This document shows positions 19,165-32,018 of a stretch of 64,000 bases of DNA, piece by piece (the stretch's first letter is position 1; each line of letters opens with the position of its first letter). Source of the DNA: Chlorokybus atmophyticus (taxonomy: Eukaryota > Streptophyta > Chlorokybophyceae > Chlorokybales > Chlorokybaceae). The notes below the pieces were generated by a model, which was not told where the DNA came from, did no database searches, and saw only the letters and a list, made by a program, of their open reading frames with translations. The position numbers and the translations under genes were made by a program. The stretch lies in assembly GCA_009103225.1 (NCBI GenBank), contig RHPI01002262.1:940585-1004584 (forward strand), given 5' to 3'.

Positions 19165-22100
19165 ATGGGCGGTGGCGGCTGCGGTCGCGGCGGCGTCTGC
19201 ATGCGAGCAGCATTTGTGTCGTCTGGTAGTCCATGGGGAGTCTCGCCAACTCGCTTCCTGGGTTGGAGAAGGTGAAAACATGCGGCGACAGCTGTCTGCA
19301 TGAGAATGGGAAGGCGTCAGCAGGTACGACATAGGCCTAGCAAGTCTTCATTGCTTGTTCCTGCTTGTGATCATTTCACTCTCTCGTCATGCTGACTTTG
19401 GAAATGCAGTGGGATCTGCGCCCTCGTCGCATTCCGCGCGCTCATGCTCCCGCTGTACGTTTGACGCATGCTCGCCCGCTGCAAGATGACCGCGGGCTGG
19501 CCTTGCAGCTGCCTTTTGCTCGTGTCAGTGTGCCGCTGTCATTAGGCATTGGATCCGGCTTGGGAGGAGGCATTCTGAAAGGTAGTTTACGGTATCAGTG
19601 TCTCTCCAGTGCTTGATTATAATTTGCCAACCAATGCACAAGTTCCGCCAGCAGCTTGCATGAATTCATGCAATGTGGCAAGAAAGTTAAGCTTTATCCG
19701 AGTTTGAGGGCAATCACAAGCCTGACCAACTGTTGCAGATGTCACGTTAAGACTGGTTCAAGTGCGGTTGGGGCTGGTGAATGGTTCGCAGACGCAGCGT
19801 GTGCTGGGCGAGGGGTACGGTGCGCATGCAGTGACAACTGAGTTGCGTTTTATTGTGACCATGCATGCAGTCTAAAGACAAGTGCTGCTTTGTGCTTGCA
19901 GAGTGCTAGGAGGTGTTCTGCGCACAGGCTTCCTGGGGTTGCAAATTGCAGATCATGCCGCAGTCTTGCTGGCATGGCAGGTACACTGCCCGATGAGTGA
20001 ATTGCTTGCAGTTAACCACATGCAAAACTGTACTGAGCTTAAAGAGGTACACCTCTGGGTATGTGCAGATGTTTGCACCCGGAGTGGGTGCTGCTGCTGT
20101 ACGCATGCTGTCTTCATTTGCGGTTTGGAGGATGCTTGCCAACTTCATCACCAGAAGAAAAAGCTCATTAAAACTCGTACATAAGCACAAGAATAAGCTT
20201 GCCTTGCCTATCAATAACAATGACGCCAGCTGGACACGACCACTTGGGCGCCGGTTTCCCGAAGCCGCACTCATGCTCCGCATTGGCTCTCACCTCCTGC
20301 AAAGATGGCGCCCAAAACTGCATGTGAGTTGCTTGTTACACCATGTACAGCAGTATCACTAGCGGCTCAGTATGTGCACAATGACAAGTGACTTGTCTCT
20401 CAGAGGTCGCTGGAGGCAGCAGGTGCGCTTGTACCCGTAGTGGGTGGCTACAAGCGCGCAGCGAGGATTGCGAGTACCGCTGGCCTGGGAAAAGCGGAGT
20501 CAGACCAGCTGTGGAAGGTGAGTGCTGGAAGTCATCCGTGTGGTAGGGGTCCATGTCGTTCTCTTGTGAGGTGGTCAGCCACGTTCATGCGCAACACACC
20601 CACAACCGTAAACACAGAAGCCACAAATATATGTTGCGGTGCTAGTTCCATCAGCATTGAACAGTGCCTAGCCAAAGTCCATAAACAGCAACATTAGCAG
20701 CTGTCCTCATGCACATCCTGAGACGGGTGTTGCTGGTAACTTTGGTGCTCGTCAGCAGACTTGTGTGGCATGATTAAGCAATTCATCAAAACTCTTCATT
20801 CCCATGTGCAGAAGCAGCACCGGTGGGCCGCAGTTCGTACGCACCGCTATCTGACAGACCTGCCAGAGTAAGTGTCCAAACCAGTTTCATGCTTCAGTCG
20901 GTGTCCGAAGTGAGTGGTCAATACTGTTGCTCCGCAGACAGCCTGTGTTCAAGCCTGTGCTAGACCTGCTTGCACGCACAAAGACAGTGGTCGGCACGCC
21001 CAATGTCACTGGCATGTTCGTAACAATCGAGTTGCCCCCACTCCCCCCACCACCACCCACACCTTGCAAGAAGTTATCGCTGTCCGTGTCCCTTGAGCGA
21101 TTGCCATCAAATGTTGCTGGACCACTGTTACCAGAGTTCTGCGGGGACAACTGCTCTTGTCAGGTACATGATTAGAGGTATTTTCAGCATAAAACACGCA
21201 ATGACAGATTCCTGTTTCGCAGTATGCTGAGGGGGACGGTTCATTACTCCCGCTGGTTAGCAGCGCCACGATTGACACTGACACCGAAATGATTATTCGC
21301 CCACCGTTGATTGAGTTCTTTGTTCTCATGTACAGAGCAGGTAACCATTGTGAAACCCATCAACCGACTTACCAATTGTTCCTTGCGTCGCCACCCTTCT
21401 CGTGACATACTGACACTTGTTTAACAGTCCAGCTGTTTATCCTCTTCCTACCCGTGTTGATACTCCTTCCACTATTCTTATACCTGTCAAGTACGTGGCG
21501 AGTCACATCCCTGCGCTCTCGTGCATGGCGGCTGCTGCTTAGTACAGCTGAGCGAGCGGGTGCTGCTTTCATCAAGTGGGGCCAGGTATGGTTCTTGCAT
21601 GTACACTATCAGCTGCAGGCCTCTTTGCGTGTACATAACGCAGTGGCTTGTTGTTTTGTGAGCAGTGGGCAGCAGCTAGGGAGGACCTTTTCCCTCAAGA
21701 CCTTTGCATTGTGCTTTCCCAGCTTCAGGTCAGCAAGCAAGCTCTCAGGGTCTCAACTGATTGATCGGCTCCGGTTGCGTGACCAACTGGCGCATAACAG
21801 GATAGAGCACCGCAGCATCCGTTTGCACATTCAAAGCGTGTGGTTGAGGCCATGCTGCAACAGCCACTGTTGGTTTCTTTTGAAGAGTTCCCAGATATGC
21901 CTGTAGCTTCAGGTGCGTTGCTGTATTGTTTATGTGGCGGGTAACATCAAGTCCTACCTTTCTTGAGCTACTTAAGAAATAGGAAACGCCTGTATGCAGG
22001 CAGCATTGCACAGGTGTATAAAGCAATATTACGCCCAACGGCCAATCGCCCACGGATGCGCGTTGCAGTCAAGGTATCACGTGGCTTAGGTTTACGCGTG

Positions 22101-23493
22101 TTCACACTAGATGCATAATGAACTTGTAGTAACCTATGAATACACGTAGGTGAGACATCCTGGGGTTGCACGACGCATACACGATGACTTTCAAGTAATG
22201 GCAGCTGCCGCAGCAATGGCGGACCGCATCCCAGCGCTGAAGTGGCTCAACCTGAAAGAAAGTGTATCGCAGTTCTCTCATACGTTAACGGGTCAAGCCG
22301 ATTTGCGTGCTGAAGGCACGCGCCTGCAGACCTTCTACGACAACTTCAAAGACGTGAGCCATGTTGTCATACCCAGACGCATCCCGGAGCTCAGCAGCGC
22401 AGATGTGTTGGTTGAGTCCTTTGAGGCGGGCAAGTCACTCAATCACTTCCTGAGGAAGCCTTCCAGCGCAAACAATGAGATTGTCGCGCTTGGTGTTGAT
22501 GCATATCTGCGGATGCTGCTTTACGATAACTTCGTGCACACTGACCTGCATCCTGGTAAGCAGAGGTGCTGAGTACCTATCATTATGCAAAACAAGTTTA
22601 CCAAGATTACTTGTACTAATGCAGGCAACATTCTGGCACGCTTTGTTAAGCCGGCAAGACCTGTCCTAAAGAAGAAACTCTCTGTAAGCAAGCGTCCTAC
22701 CGACCCCAGCCTAAATTCAATACGTTCCATACGTCTAAAGCGGAGGCCAAGTCTCAAGTCCCCTGCAAAGCGGGTGAGTACAACTGTGCACTGGCATTGC
22801 ATGTGGATGTGGCGAATATGGTACCAACCAGCGTTGGTAACAGAGGGAAGTCGCTGGAAGCCAAGTTGAGATTGTTATCTTGGATTATGGTCTGGCAGAG
22901 CCTCTGTCACCAGACGTCCGGTACCACTTCATTTCTTTCCTTAATCACATTGGTCGCGGTGATGGTGCAGCTGCGGTAAGTCTTGCAGTATAACAAGATT
23001 GCAGCTGTTCAAAATGCTTGGCAAAGTTGACATGTCCTATATGCTCTGCCTTGACCAAAGCATAACTGAGTGTCAACCTAACCCTGCAGGCCCTCCATTT
23101 ACTTCAGTGGGCTGGCACGCGTCCACAACAGTGTCCAGATCCCCTAGCTCTGGTAGCTGACATGCAAGCCTTCTTTGACTTGGAGTGCAACCTGGCGGAG
23201 AAGCCGATTGACCTGGACCTGGTTATGAAACAGGTATGGATGGATGTCGCAAGTCTGCATGCTGCTGCTTGCTGTTCAGGCCTAATCATCATAATCTGTT
23301 GCAGGTACTGAAGATAGCGGCCGCACACTCATGCACAGTTGACCCGGCATATGCATCCCTTGTGATAGGGTTGTGCGTGCTGGTGGGTTTTGCAACAACA
23401 CTTGACCCACAATTAAGCCTGATGGACCCTGCGACGCCAACCTTGCTGGCATACAACCTTACAGGACGCATCATAGGGCGCCTGTATGGCTAA
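19165..23493 (+). CDS. ABC1/ADCK2-like atypical kinase (UbiB family)
   Basis: ABC1 kinases are atypical ATPases or kinases of mitochondria and plastids linked to coenzyme Q and prenyl-lipid metabolism. About 17 exons can be followed. Landmarks in order: KxGQ motif as FIKWGQ (about 21,575), WAAAREDLFPQDLC, GSIAQVYKA nucleotide loop (22,000), VAVK lysine (22,070), RAEGTRLQTFYDNF, HTDLHPGN catalytic loop (22,540 to 22,625), and the metal-binding DYGLAEPL (22,885). The end is GRIIGRLYG and TAA at 23493. The tail and motif spelling are closest to human ADCK2. The N-terminus is uncertain: ATG 19165 opens a short Arg/Ser-rich presequence-like exon (MRAAFVSSGSPWG) that fits a mitochondrial import signal, then Gly-rich hydrophobic exons to 20,000. 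Catalytic elements all look intact. A 3' neighbour on the minus strand ends 20 bases away, so the two genes converge. Confidence 0.82.
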
Positions 23494-23512
23494 CCAAATA
23501 AACTGAAATTCA

Positions 23513-25228
23513 TTATTGCAACAGTCTAAGCGTTGTCTCGTATGCTAGGAATGTTATTGATGCTGCTGGCAGTGTGCGCAAGATGTTTGGCGTCATGCCC
23601 CGGTAAAACCCTCGTATGCCCTCATTGGCATAAGTGGTTGCTACTGTGTGCCACACGCTCGTGTATGCGCGGTGTCCATTGACTGGCCTTTGTTGCAACC
23701 TTGCTCTAATTACCTGTATGGGTTAATGTATGTGTGAGTGTTGTTACACCATATGAACAGCTTGAACTCTAAAGAAGATGCATGTCTCCGGTGGTGGAGA
23801 CATGCATACAGTCTTTGCCTATGCATACCTGTGTTGGGTACGTGAAAAGGGAAGCAACCAACTTGGATGCGGCCCCCACGATCGCAGCATCACCGGAAGG
23901 CAGCGTTTCTTGCGTGGAGGTAAGCTTCTGCTGCGCTTCCCCACTCCGTCTCTGCCTATAAGTTAGAACCATGCGCTTGAGCTCCTCATACACAGTGAAC
24001 TGGATGGCGCCGTGAGAGACTAGCAACAGCGAGGGCACGATGCCGCGGTACAGCCCGCGCACGCCCTCTTCAGCAGCAATGCGCCTCAACGCGTCCAATG
24101 TCCCGCGGTAGTTGTTGTTGTTGTTCACACTTCTGCGCTGCAGCTGCAGACGTGTCTTTATCACCCACACCGGGTTGGTCAACACGCTCACGAGCGCCCC
24201 CGCCTCGGCGGCGGCTGCCAAGTGGAGGTGCGCTGGCAGATGAGTGCTGTGGGGAGAGGATTGGGTAGATTCGCGGCGCTCAAGGCGACGCTGGTAGCGG
24301 AGCTTTGCACGCTGGTACCAGTAGAAGTACACCGCCCAGGAGACACCGCTGCATACACAGTGAAAGCTTGGTATTGGCTAACATGCTGTACCAAACAGCC
24401 CAGTACAGTAGTTTTACATGCAAATTGTATGGTTTGCATCAATGGATGATGCAGCCCCACTTTACCTTCCGGCTAGAGCGGGACCGAGGCCGCTGTACAG
24501 TGCTCGCCAGCCTTCAGTGCCCACGATCGTCCTGGCATGCCACAGCGTATCAGATGCAAGTGCATGCCAACTCTCGCGTGTCCATGCATGCATGGGTGGG
24601 CGTGCATGGTGAATGGGCGAGCGCGCGCGTGCACACACGCATGTGTGTGAGTGTGCATGCGTGTATGGTGTTGTTGACTCTCCTATAGAGGCGTCGAGTA
24701 AGGCGGTAGAGCCAGCCAGCAAGTGTGTAGGATATGTTTCAAGAGTCAGCACACCCACCTGAACGCATGCAGTGTCCCAGTATACGTTGGTAGGGGTCCG
24801 ACTGCACGCCCGTCTTGGATCTACACACGCATCAGTATTGTAAGCATGCGTTACTAGTTGTGAATGTTTGATAACATCATGTTGTCAGCATTCCGCGGAT
24901 TGTTGATTGCATGCATCATCAGACTTGTGTAGCTTCCATGCATGCGCGGGCTTCAAATCCCAGACGCGGCAATTTGTAATTGCATGCAGTTATGACTAGC
25001 GAACACTGAATTGTCAGACCAGACCAGACCGGACCAAACCAGGCCGAGCACCTGGAATCTGGTCCTGATGACGTCCAGCGGGTGCAGCACCAGCACCGCA
25101 GCCAGCCCACCGCACGCTCCCGCAACACCGTGCCTCCACCCTCTATCTGCGCTCCCTCTATCCCGCCTGCGCTCGCCTACACCGCCGCCGCCGCCGCCGC
25201 CGCCGCTGCCGCCGCCGCTCTGCGGCAT
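23513..25228 (-). CDS. Mitochondrial carrier, SLC25A32/FOLT1 (FAD/folate) type
   Basis: Five exons (25228-25052, 24820-24759, 24531-24466, 24348-23829, 23713-23513) are phase-consistent and give about 341 aa, near the family's 300-320 plus a Gly/Arg-rich start. Three carrier repeats are seen: HPLDVIRTRFQ (residue 50), NPVWVIKTRLQLQ (about 165) and YPTQVIRARLQQR (about 275). Trp in the second signature and Gln in the third mark the SLC25A32/NAD carrier branch. EGxRxLYxG blocks follow each odd helix. The likely role is FAD or folate import across the inner mitochondrial (or plastid) membrane. An ATG at 25228 is used because the frame upstream lacks another ATG. It is divergent from the ASH-domain gene. 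Confidence 0.87.
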
Positions 25229-25450
25229 TCCCAAGCCAACAACAAGTCCCAACCTGGCTTCAAGACCCAATGAAGACCTAGACTTCAAGGGTTGAACTTG
25301 CGGCGGGTTACGAAGTGCTGTCACTTACGCTTTTCCTGTCACGTGAGCAGCGGCGTACGGGAAAGCTCCTCTTGTTCTTCTTCTTGTTGTGATTTCTGAG
25401 CTGATTTTTCTTGTTTTTCTGGGCGTTGGCGGTTTGGCGGCGAGTGGGCG
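25229..25450. promoter_or_regulatory. Divergent promoter, carrier / ASH-domain gene
   Basis: The 222-base gap between the two start codons. It contains CACGTGA at about 25341 and a T/C-rich stretch before the plus-strand ATG. No other motif is clear. Confidence 0.45.
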
Positions 25451-28400
25451 ATGGCGGCGGCTAGAGGAGGGCTGCCGCCCACCAAGCGGATTGTGGGGAC
25501 AGAGGGCAGCAGGACTTCTGGAATGGCATCAATCTCTGGGGCTGGTGCTGCGGTGGATTTCGTGGACAGGAGGGCGCCTAGGGGGGCGCCGCCGCCATTC
25601 ATCACCAGTGAGTGCAAGTTATAAATCACTCAGTGGACGTCATTGGAAAACCATAACACTGCATGAATAAACCACGACTTACAATGAAATGCCTACATGA
25701 ACAGATGAACGAATGAACCAACACGCGATTGTACAAAGCAATGACTGTGATCTTGAGTATGACGCACAAATGACTAAGATGATAAAAAGAAATCAGAATA
25801 TCAAATCTACACAAGTTACAGCAGCTTTTTCAGAGGCAACATCGTGTACTAAAGCCACATACACTCGCTCTTGAAGGCAATGCGCAAGTAGTCGGAGAGT
25901 CGTGCACACAATGTGTTCGCCCGAGAGATTGTCCAGTTGATGGTGGTCTGCTGGTTGGTGACTGTGTTTTCAATGTAACATGCAGCGGCGTGCGTGCTTG
26001 AGGGTGGCAATGGCGTTTTGGAGGCCTTCCCGCCGTCGCTGCACTTCTTTGCAGGAGCCTCACAGGTGCTCGGCATAACATACATGCATACACGCAAGTG
26101 TACTCGCGCACGTCTCTGTGTGCACGCGTATGTGTGCACTTATACACACATACGTACACCATCGCCACCAACACCAATTGCAACAGCAACACCACCACCA
26201 ACAACAACAACAACCCTCTTGTGCAGAAGCAAACGGCGAGCGTGCGCATCGTCAACACATCAGCCACGACCCAGCGCTTCAGCGTCGCCCCGCCCCAGAC
26301 GCCCGAGTTCACCATCACACTCCCCAACAAAAAGGTGTGCTGATTGCATGGTGGTCAACTTGACTATCTGTACGTTTTGGTTGTTCTAAGTACTTACTCA
26401 GCAAGGCAACTCAAGCCACGGTCGACACACACTTGCGCACTCATACGCACACGCGCAGACGCACGCACACAGACGCACGCGCATGCGTGCAAATGCACAC
26501 GGTTGTCGCGCACACACAGAACGTCCAAATCAGCATATAGTCACTCACCCCACTCACCCACCATTGCAGCCCCAGTTGGCTCCCGGCATGTCCCAGGACG
26601 TCCTCGTCACCTTCTCTCCCCCCTCCTCCTCCTGCTCCTCCTCCTCCTCCTCCTCCTCCTTTGATGACGCCCTGCGCGTCCGGAGCGATGCAGGGGAACC
26701 CTTCGCCGTAAGGCTGCGGGCGCGATGCGATCTGTCTGTCACAAATGAACAGCCGCTGTCGTTTCCGGCACGCGTTGACTTTCCCGCAGCACCCCTTGGC
26801 CCAAAGTACGTGTGCACCTGCACCTGCAAATGGACTTTTGCGTATGTTTGTCAGTGTATGCGTAAACTAGTATGTGCATGTGTGTGCGTGCTCTCATGCA
26901 CGCGTGCATGCACATGCGAGTGCAAGTGTGCATGCGTGCTTGGATACGTGCACATTCCTGTGCACGACACCTTAACACTCAAGCAAATAACAGGCGGGTG
27001 AAGGAGGTGAAGCTCGGCCTCACCGACCCCACCTTCCTCCCCGCCGAGGGCCTCCCCTTCGCCCTCACCTTCACCGACCCCGACGTCCACGAATTCTCTA
27101 TCACCCCTTTCACTGGCCTCATCTCCAGAGACAACCCAACCGTCACGATCGCCATCGCCTTCGACCCCGTCTACCAAGCCACGTACGTGCAACGACTGCG
27201 AGTGCGGGTGGGAGAGAAGAGCAGCGTCACGTGCACGCTGACGGGGTCGGCGTCGCCGCCGGTGAAGGGAGGGATGGGGAGTGAGAAGAGTAAGAGAGAG
27301 AGTGAGAGTGGGAGTGGGAAAGTGAGTGGAAGACAGAAACAAGAAGTGGTGGAAGTGAAGACGGTGAGGGAGAAGATGACGCCCGCACCCTCACGTAAGC
27401 GCACGCCGACGCCAGTAGCCAAGGTAACGACAACGAGGGTGCCGACGCCGCAGATGACGGGGATCACGCCAATACAGCGCTTCAAGCACGCAGTGAGAGA
27501 GGTGAGGATGTGTGTGTGTGCTTGTGTACATGCGCGCGTGTGTGTGTCGATGAAGTCTGTTGGACGTGCATGCGTGCGTGACATGAGTATTGTTGGGTTG
27601 GGTCTGCAGGTGATGAGGCGTTTGAAAAGCGGGGAGGGAATCGGCAGTGTTGAGGAGACCCGAGCCGTGAGCCGAACGGGGAGCCGAGCCGAGACTCCAC
27701 AACAACCACAAGTGAGACTCACACTCGCAACACATCATCGCATCGCTCACTTGCGTGTTGCTACCCTCTCACACTGTGATTGTATTGTTCCTTGCGACAT
27801 CAGGATCAAGCGAGGACCGCAACCCCGAGCACCTGTGATGCAAGCATACCTATCGATGATGCTACCAGTGGGCCGCATGCTTCTGCGGGTGATGATGAGG
27901 CGACTACAACCACCATACAACAAGAGGTAAGCATGGCATAGCTCAAGACCAAAATACGTGCGGTTGAGTTGAACAGCATTGTTGCTGTGCGCAGGAGTCC
28001 ATGTTCAGAGCGCTATTACGTGAGGTTGAGCAGGAAGAAGCCATCGCGATTAAGGTTGAAATGAAATCACGTGGTGTCCTGTGCACACAAATGATACATA
28101 TACACTTATATACGTACACAAACTGAAACTCATGCACAATGTCTTTGCATCCAACAGCCCTCAAGGCCTCCTACAGCAATGACACTACCACCCGTCCCAC
28201 CCCCGCTTGCGCCACTCCCCGTGCCCACAACAACAAGCAACGAATCCAACATCAAGCCCTTCCCTGGCCCCATGACAGTACGCAACATTGCTGGAGTGTA
28301 ACATACTGACACACATATCACACACACATAACACATGCACAGGGTGAGGAGGACCCGATGTTTGCACCAAGACTACCTGAGCCAGGTCTAGATTGGGACC

Positions 28401-28942
28401 ATTTGCTCCCTCCTATGCGCATAGACCCAACTATACTCTCTCACGTGTCCAATACAACAAGCGATCCCGCCATGTTGGACTCCATGAGTGTGCGCGCTCT
28501 ATCGGGTTCAAAGACGATATCGGACTCATTTGTGGCCCGGCGCGACAGCTGGCGCCTTATTGGGAGCGATATCGACGAGCATGGGTGTGATATTCACGAG
28601 TGGGACACGCTGGAGAGCGCGAGAGAGGAAGACAACATGGAAGGGAGTGATGAGGGCTTGCTGGGTGATATACCCGACGTGGACACGATAGAGAAGATGT
28701 TTCATATCCCAGAGAGGAGGCGTGTTGTTGGTGGGTTCAGAGAGAGAGGGGGACATGTTGGTGAAGGTGATATTGACCTCATGCCCGGGAGTAAAGAAGA
28801 CAGGCAAGTCAATGAGGAGAAGATGCAGCGGCGTGTGGCGTGCATCAACAACAGCCGCAGAGATATCGACAAGGTCAACGAGTATATCAGAGACCCTCGC
28901 ATGCGCATCCCGCACAATGTGGAGGAGATAAACTCCACATGA
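25451..28942 (+). CDS. ASH/HYDIN-like Ig-fold protein, probably ciliary
   Basis: Nine exons give about 685 aa with correct phases: 25451-25611, 26187-26334, 26570-26805, 26994-27501, 27610-27711, 27804-27926, 27995-28054, 28158-28277, 28343-28942. The junction 25611/26187 is the least sure. Residues 65-290 hold two ASH/MSP-type beta domains: NPLVQKQTASVRIVNTS...RFSV, a PGMSQDVLVTF strand, then FTDPDVHEFSITPFTG and DPVYQATYVQRLRVRV. The remainder is Ser/Arg/Pro-rich linker and an acidic C-terminal segment (PTILSHVSNTTSDPAMLD, later IPERRRVVGGF). Proteins with such domains (HYDIN, CFAP family, DLEC1) act in axonemes and basal bodies. I could not assign an orthologue. An in-frame Ser run (SSSCSSSSSS) sits in exon 3. 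Tail-to-tail with the BTB gene. Confidence 0.72.
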
Positions 28943-29164
28943 CACGTATACCAACATTCTTTGCTATACTCAGAGACAGATACAGGTAAAGAAAGCTAAT
29001 TGCTCGTCTATTTCACCAAACAACACATCTAAGTAATACCACTCAACTGTACTGTACTGCTTCTGACTAGACACTATGCACATGTTACTATAACCACATT
29101 ATACCCACACTGAGTACACGAACAATAGGCTATACGCGCATGAATGTGAGATGACATATGTATC

Positions 29165-32018
29165 TCAGATGGACTGCCCGGCAGATGCGGGTTCGGCGTC
29201 CCAAATATTGACTTCAAATGCGAGATGATCCGACAACAGAAACTTGTGTTGGAGGTTCCACAAGTAATCCAGGTTCATGAACTTGGCAAAGCCCCAGTCT
29301 TCGGCGCCCTCATGCAGCGTTATGCCCGAAACCTCTGCATGAGACATACTTGCATACGGGATTGTGTATGTGCGAGCACATGTGTGCGTGCATATGTGCA
29401 TGCGCGTGTGCGTGTGCGTATGCGCATGCATAAGAGTGTTTGCATGCATGATTTTTGAGATCGAGCACATCTATGAGAGAGAGAAGTCATGCGTGCATGT
29501 GTGCGTGCGTGTGTACAACTATCTCCCGCTCACCTTGGGTGACTGAGCGCTGCTGGTCTTGCCATGATACGACTGTGATGGAGAACTTATGCACATGGCG
29601 ATGCCACCACTTGGGCAGAGCGTCCACGTTGGCCACGTCTAAGAATAGCGACAAGTGCCCCGCATTTTCCCTCCCGTTGCCCTTTGGACAAATGAACAGC
29701 CGCCTGTGATACAAGATACATGCGTGTGTGGGAGTACATGCATAGAAGATGCATACAAAGCCTTACACAAGCAAAGACAGACAGACATGCATGCACATAC
29801 ACACCCACAACCACTTGTGCATGTGTGCGTGTCCATGTGGAAACCCATGCAGACACACGCATGCGCGTGCACATATGCGTAGGCAGACATATATGCGTAG
29901 GCAGACACATATGCGTAGGCAGACACCATCATCAAACCAACATATCATCTAACCATCTCCCTTCATCAAACGGCTCCGTGTAGAACCCCTCCCCTCTCTG
30001 GCTCCATTGCTTGACCCACACGACGCGTCTCAAGTGGTTCTTGGCGGGGTATCGCGCCCACCAGCGGTGCGCGCGCTCGAGGTCGTAACGGCTGGCGGGG
30101 AGCTGACGGTGCACGTGCGCCGCATTACACAGACGCATGCATTCAAGACTGGAGGTGAAGAGGGGACTGGACATGGTCACCTCGGCAAGCGTGTACACGG
30201 ACACGTGCGGGAGACTGAGGCGGGTGAGTTGTGTCAGAGTTTTGGGTTGGAAGCACTTGACAACGTGCACACGCACTAATACATGTGTACGCATGCACGT
30301 ACGTGCACGCGCACAGATGCACACAGCTGCACTTACAGGCACTCAGGCACAGGCACGCAGACACACGCATACACAGACGCGGCCGCGGCCGCGCATGCGC
30401 CCATAAACCCATATACTCGCCCAAGCATACGCGCACGTCCACGATATGCTCATGCCCACACGCATCAACAAGTCATACCGTATGCTTTGCGAGAGCAGCT
30501 TCGGCAAGGCTAGCTCGCGGTTATCTCGGTCGTACGCCACCCAGTTCAGCACGCATTGCAGGAGCGCATCTTCCGACGACACGTACAAGTCATCACCAGA
30601 CAGCACCTCCGCCAACGCCTGCATGTGGGGATAACAGGTATGGTAGGTATGGTAGGTAACACACCCAGAAGCAAGCGCGTGCGCACGTATATATGTGGCT
30701 GTGTATACAGACATACACACCCCACCCACGCGCGCTCGCAATAAAACACGCGCGTGAGCGCGCGCACATGTGCGTGGGTGGGTATGTATGTTTACAAACA
30801 AAAATTACATGTGGGCATGCGTGTGCACGTCTGTGTGTCCATTCATCCAATCCTACAAGACCCGACACCTTTTCTGATAGGGTAAACAGCCGTGCTGAAG
30901 CTGTCGTCTCCCCAATTCTCTCAGTCGTGAACGTCGTCCTTCTCGCGACTGCGGCCGCGTCACGTCTCAGCTCGTCGAGCCCGTACCCGTCGGCGAGGTG
31001 GAGGAGCGCGAGGGCGTTGCGGGGTCGGAGTTGGCGGGAGAGGAAGAGGCCGCAGGCAGCGCGGATTGTGTTGATGTGGAGACGGTCGGAGAGGGAAAGG
31101 AGACGGTGATACGTACGGTCTGTCACCTACGGGGGGATAAACAGTCGTTGACATGCTATGGCGACCATAGATAACAATCCTCAATGTGTTGCAATACGTG
31201 CATCCGTGCACACATGTATGTGTGCGTGCGCATGCGCGCGTGCGTGTCCGCAGCATGCACACATTGATGTGTGAGTGCAAGCGTGAGTGCATGTGCGAGC
31301 ATGTGCATGCATACACACATGCACACATACACACCCGCAAAACGCAAGCTCACATCACACTTTCAACACGCGCACCAACTCATCCCATCCCACACACCTG
31401 TATCTCCCGAGTGTAGAGTGCCGTGACCACCTTCCTCAGATCCTCCTCATCCACCTCTCTTATCGTCACCACCTCCTCCTTCGCATCTTTGTACTCTTCC
31501 GTTGTAAACATTGCTCTAAAGAACAAACTCTCGGCCGCGAGCATCACGCGCGAGGCTCTTACACAAACCTCCTCGCCATCGCCGACACGCAAACCAACAT
31601 CGCACAACTTGCCGTGACGCCACAAGTCACACTGAGCACGTGACACGGCGGTGCCGAAACCCTCTAGACGGAAAGTGTCGTTGGCGTCAAGGGAAAGGAT
31701 GAGACCGTTGGGGTCACGGGACTTGGAGTATGTTGGGTTGGGTGGTTGTGTGGATGTTTGTGTTGTTGTTGTGTCGGTCAGCGCGAGGGCGAAAGAGTTG
31801 TTGTTGTTGTTGTTGTTGTGTTCGATGGTTGAGGGAGGCATCTGGGGGAGGGGAGGCCAGGTGGAGGTGGGTTGGAGGAGGTGGCTGGTGCTGCTGCTGG
31901 TGCTGGTGCTGGTTGTAGTGGTGGTGTGGTGATGGATGTTGGGGGGTTGTGTTGGGGCGTCGAGCGATCGGCGTGTGCTCTGCAAAACATCAATATTCTT
32001 ACTGATGCATGTTCGCAT
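29165..32018 (-). CDS. BTB-BACK-MATH domain protein
   Basis: Six exons (32018-31398, 31126-30857, 30618-30460, 30255-29954, 29703-29534, 29334-29165) join in phase to about 563 aa. Residues 20-120 are low-complexity His/Thr/Ser/Asn. The BTB domain follows: HGKLCDVGLRVG, CVRASRVMLAAES, FFRAMFTTEEYKDA, VVTALYTREIQ. BACK helices span about 208-370 (HLADGYGLDELRRDA, SEDALLQCVLNWVAYD). The last 160 residues are a MATH/TRAF-like fold: FYTEPFDEGRWRLFICPKGN, HLSLFLDVANVD, WGFAKFMNLDYL, LAFEVNIWD. BTB proteins of this kind are adaptors for cullin-3 ubiquitin ligases, with MATH as the substrate arm. Plant BPM proteins have MATH before BTB; here it comes last, as in animal BTBD17. Introns are rich in CA/TG tracts. 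An additional 5' exon near 32,427 is possible. Confidence 0.83.

Noticed and set aside
25849-26044. Minus-strand ORF inside the first intron of the ASH gene
   Set aside because: It looks mildly coding but has no partner exon or start in the 150 bases upstream on that strand, and no family I recognise.
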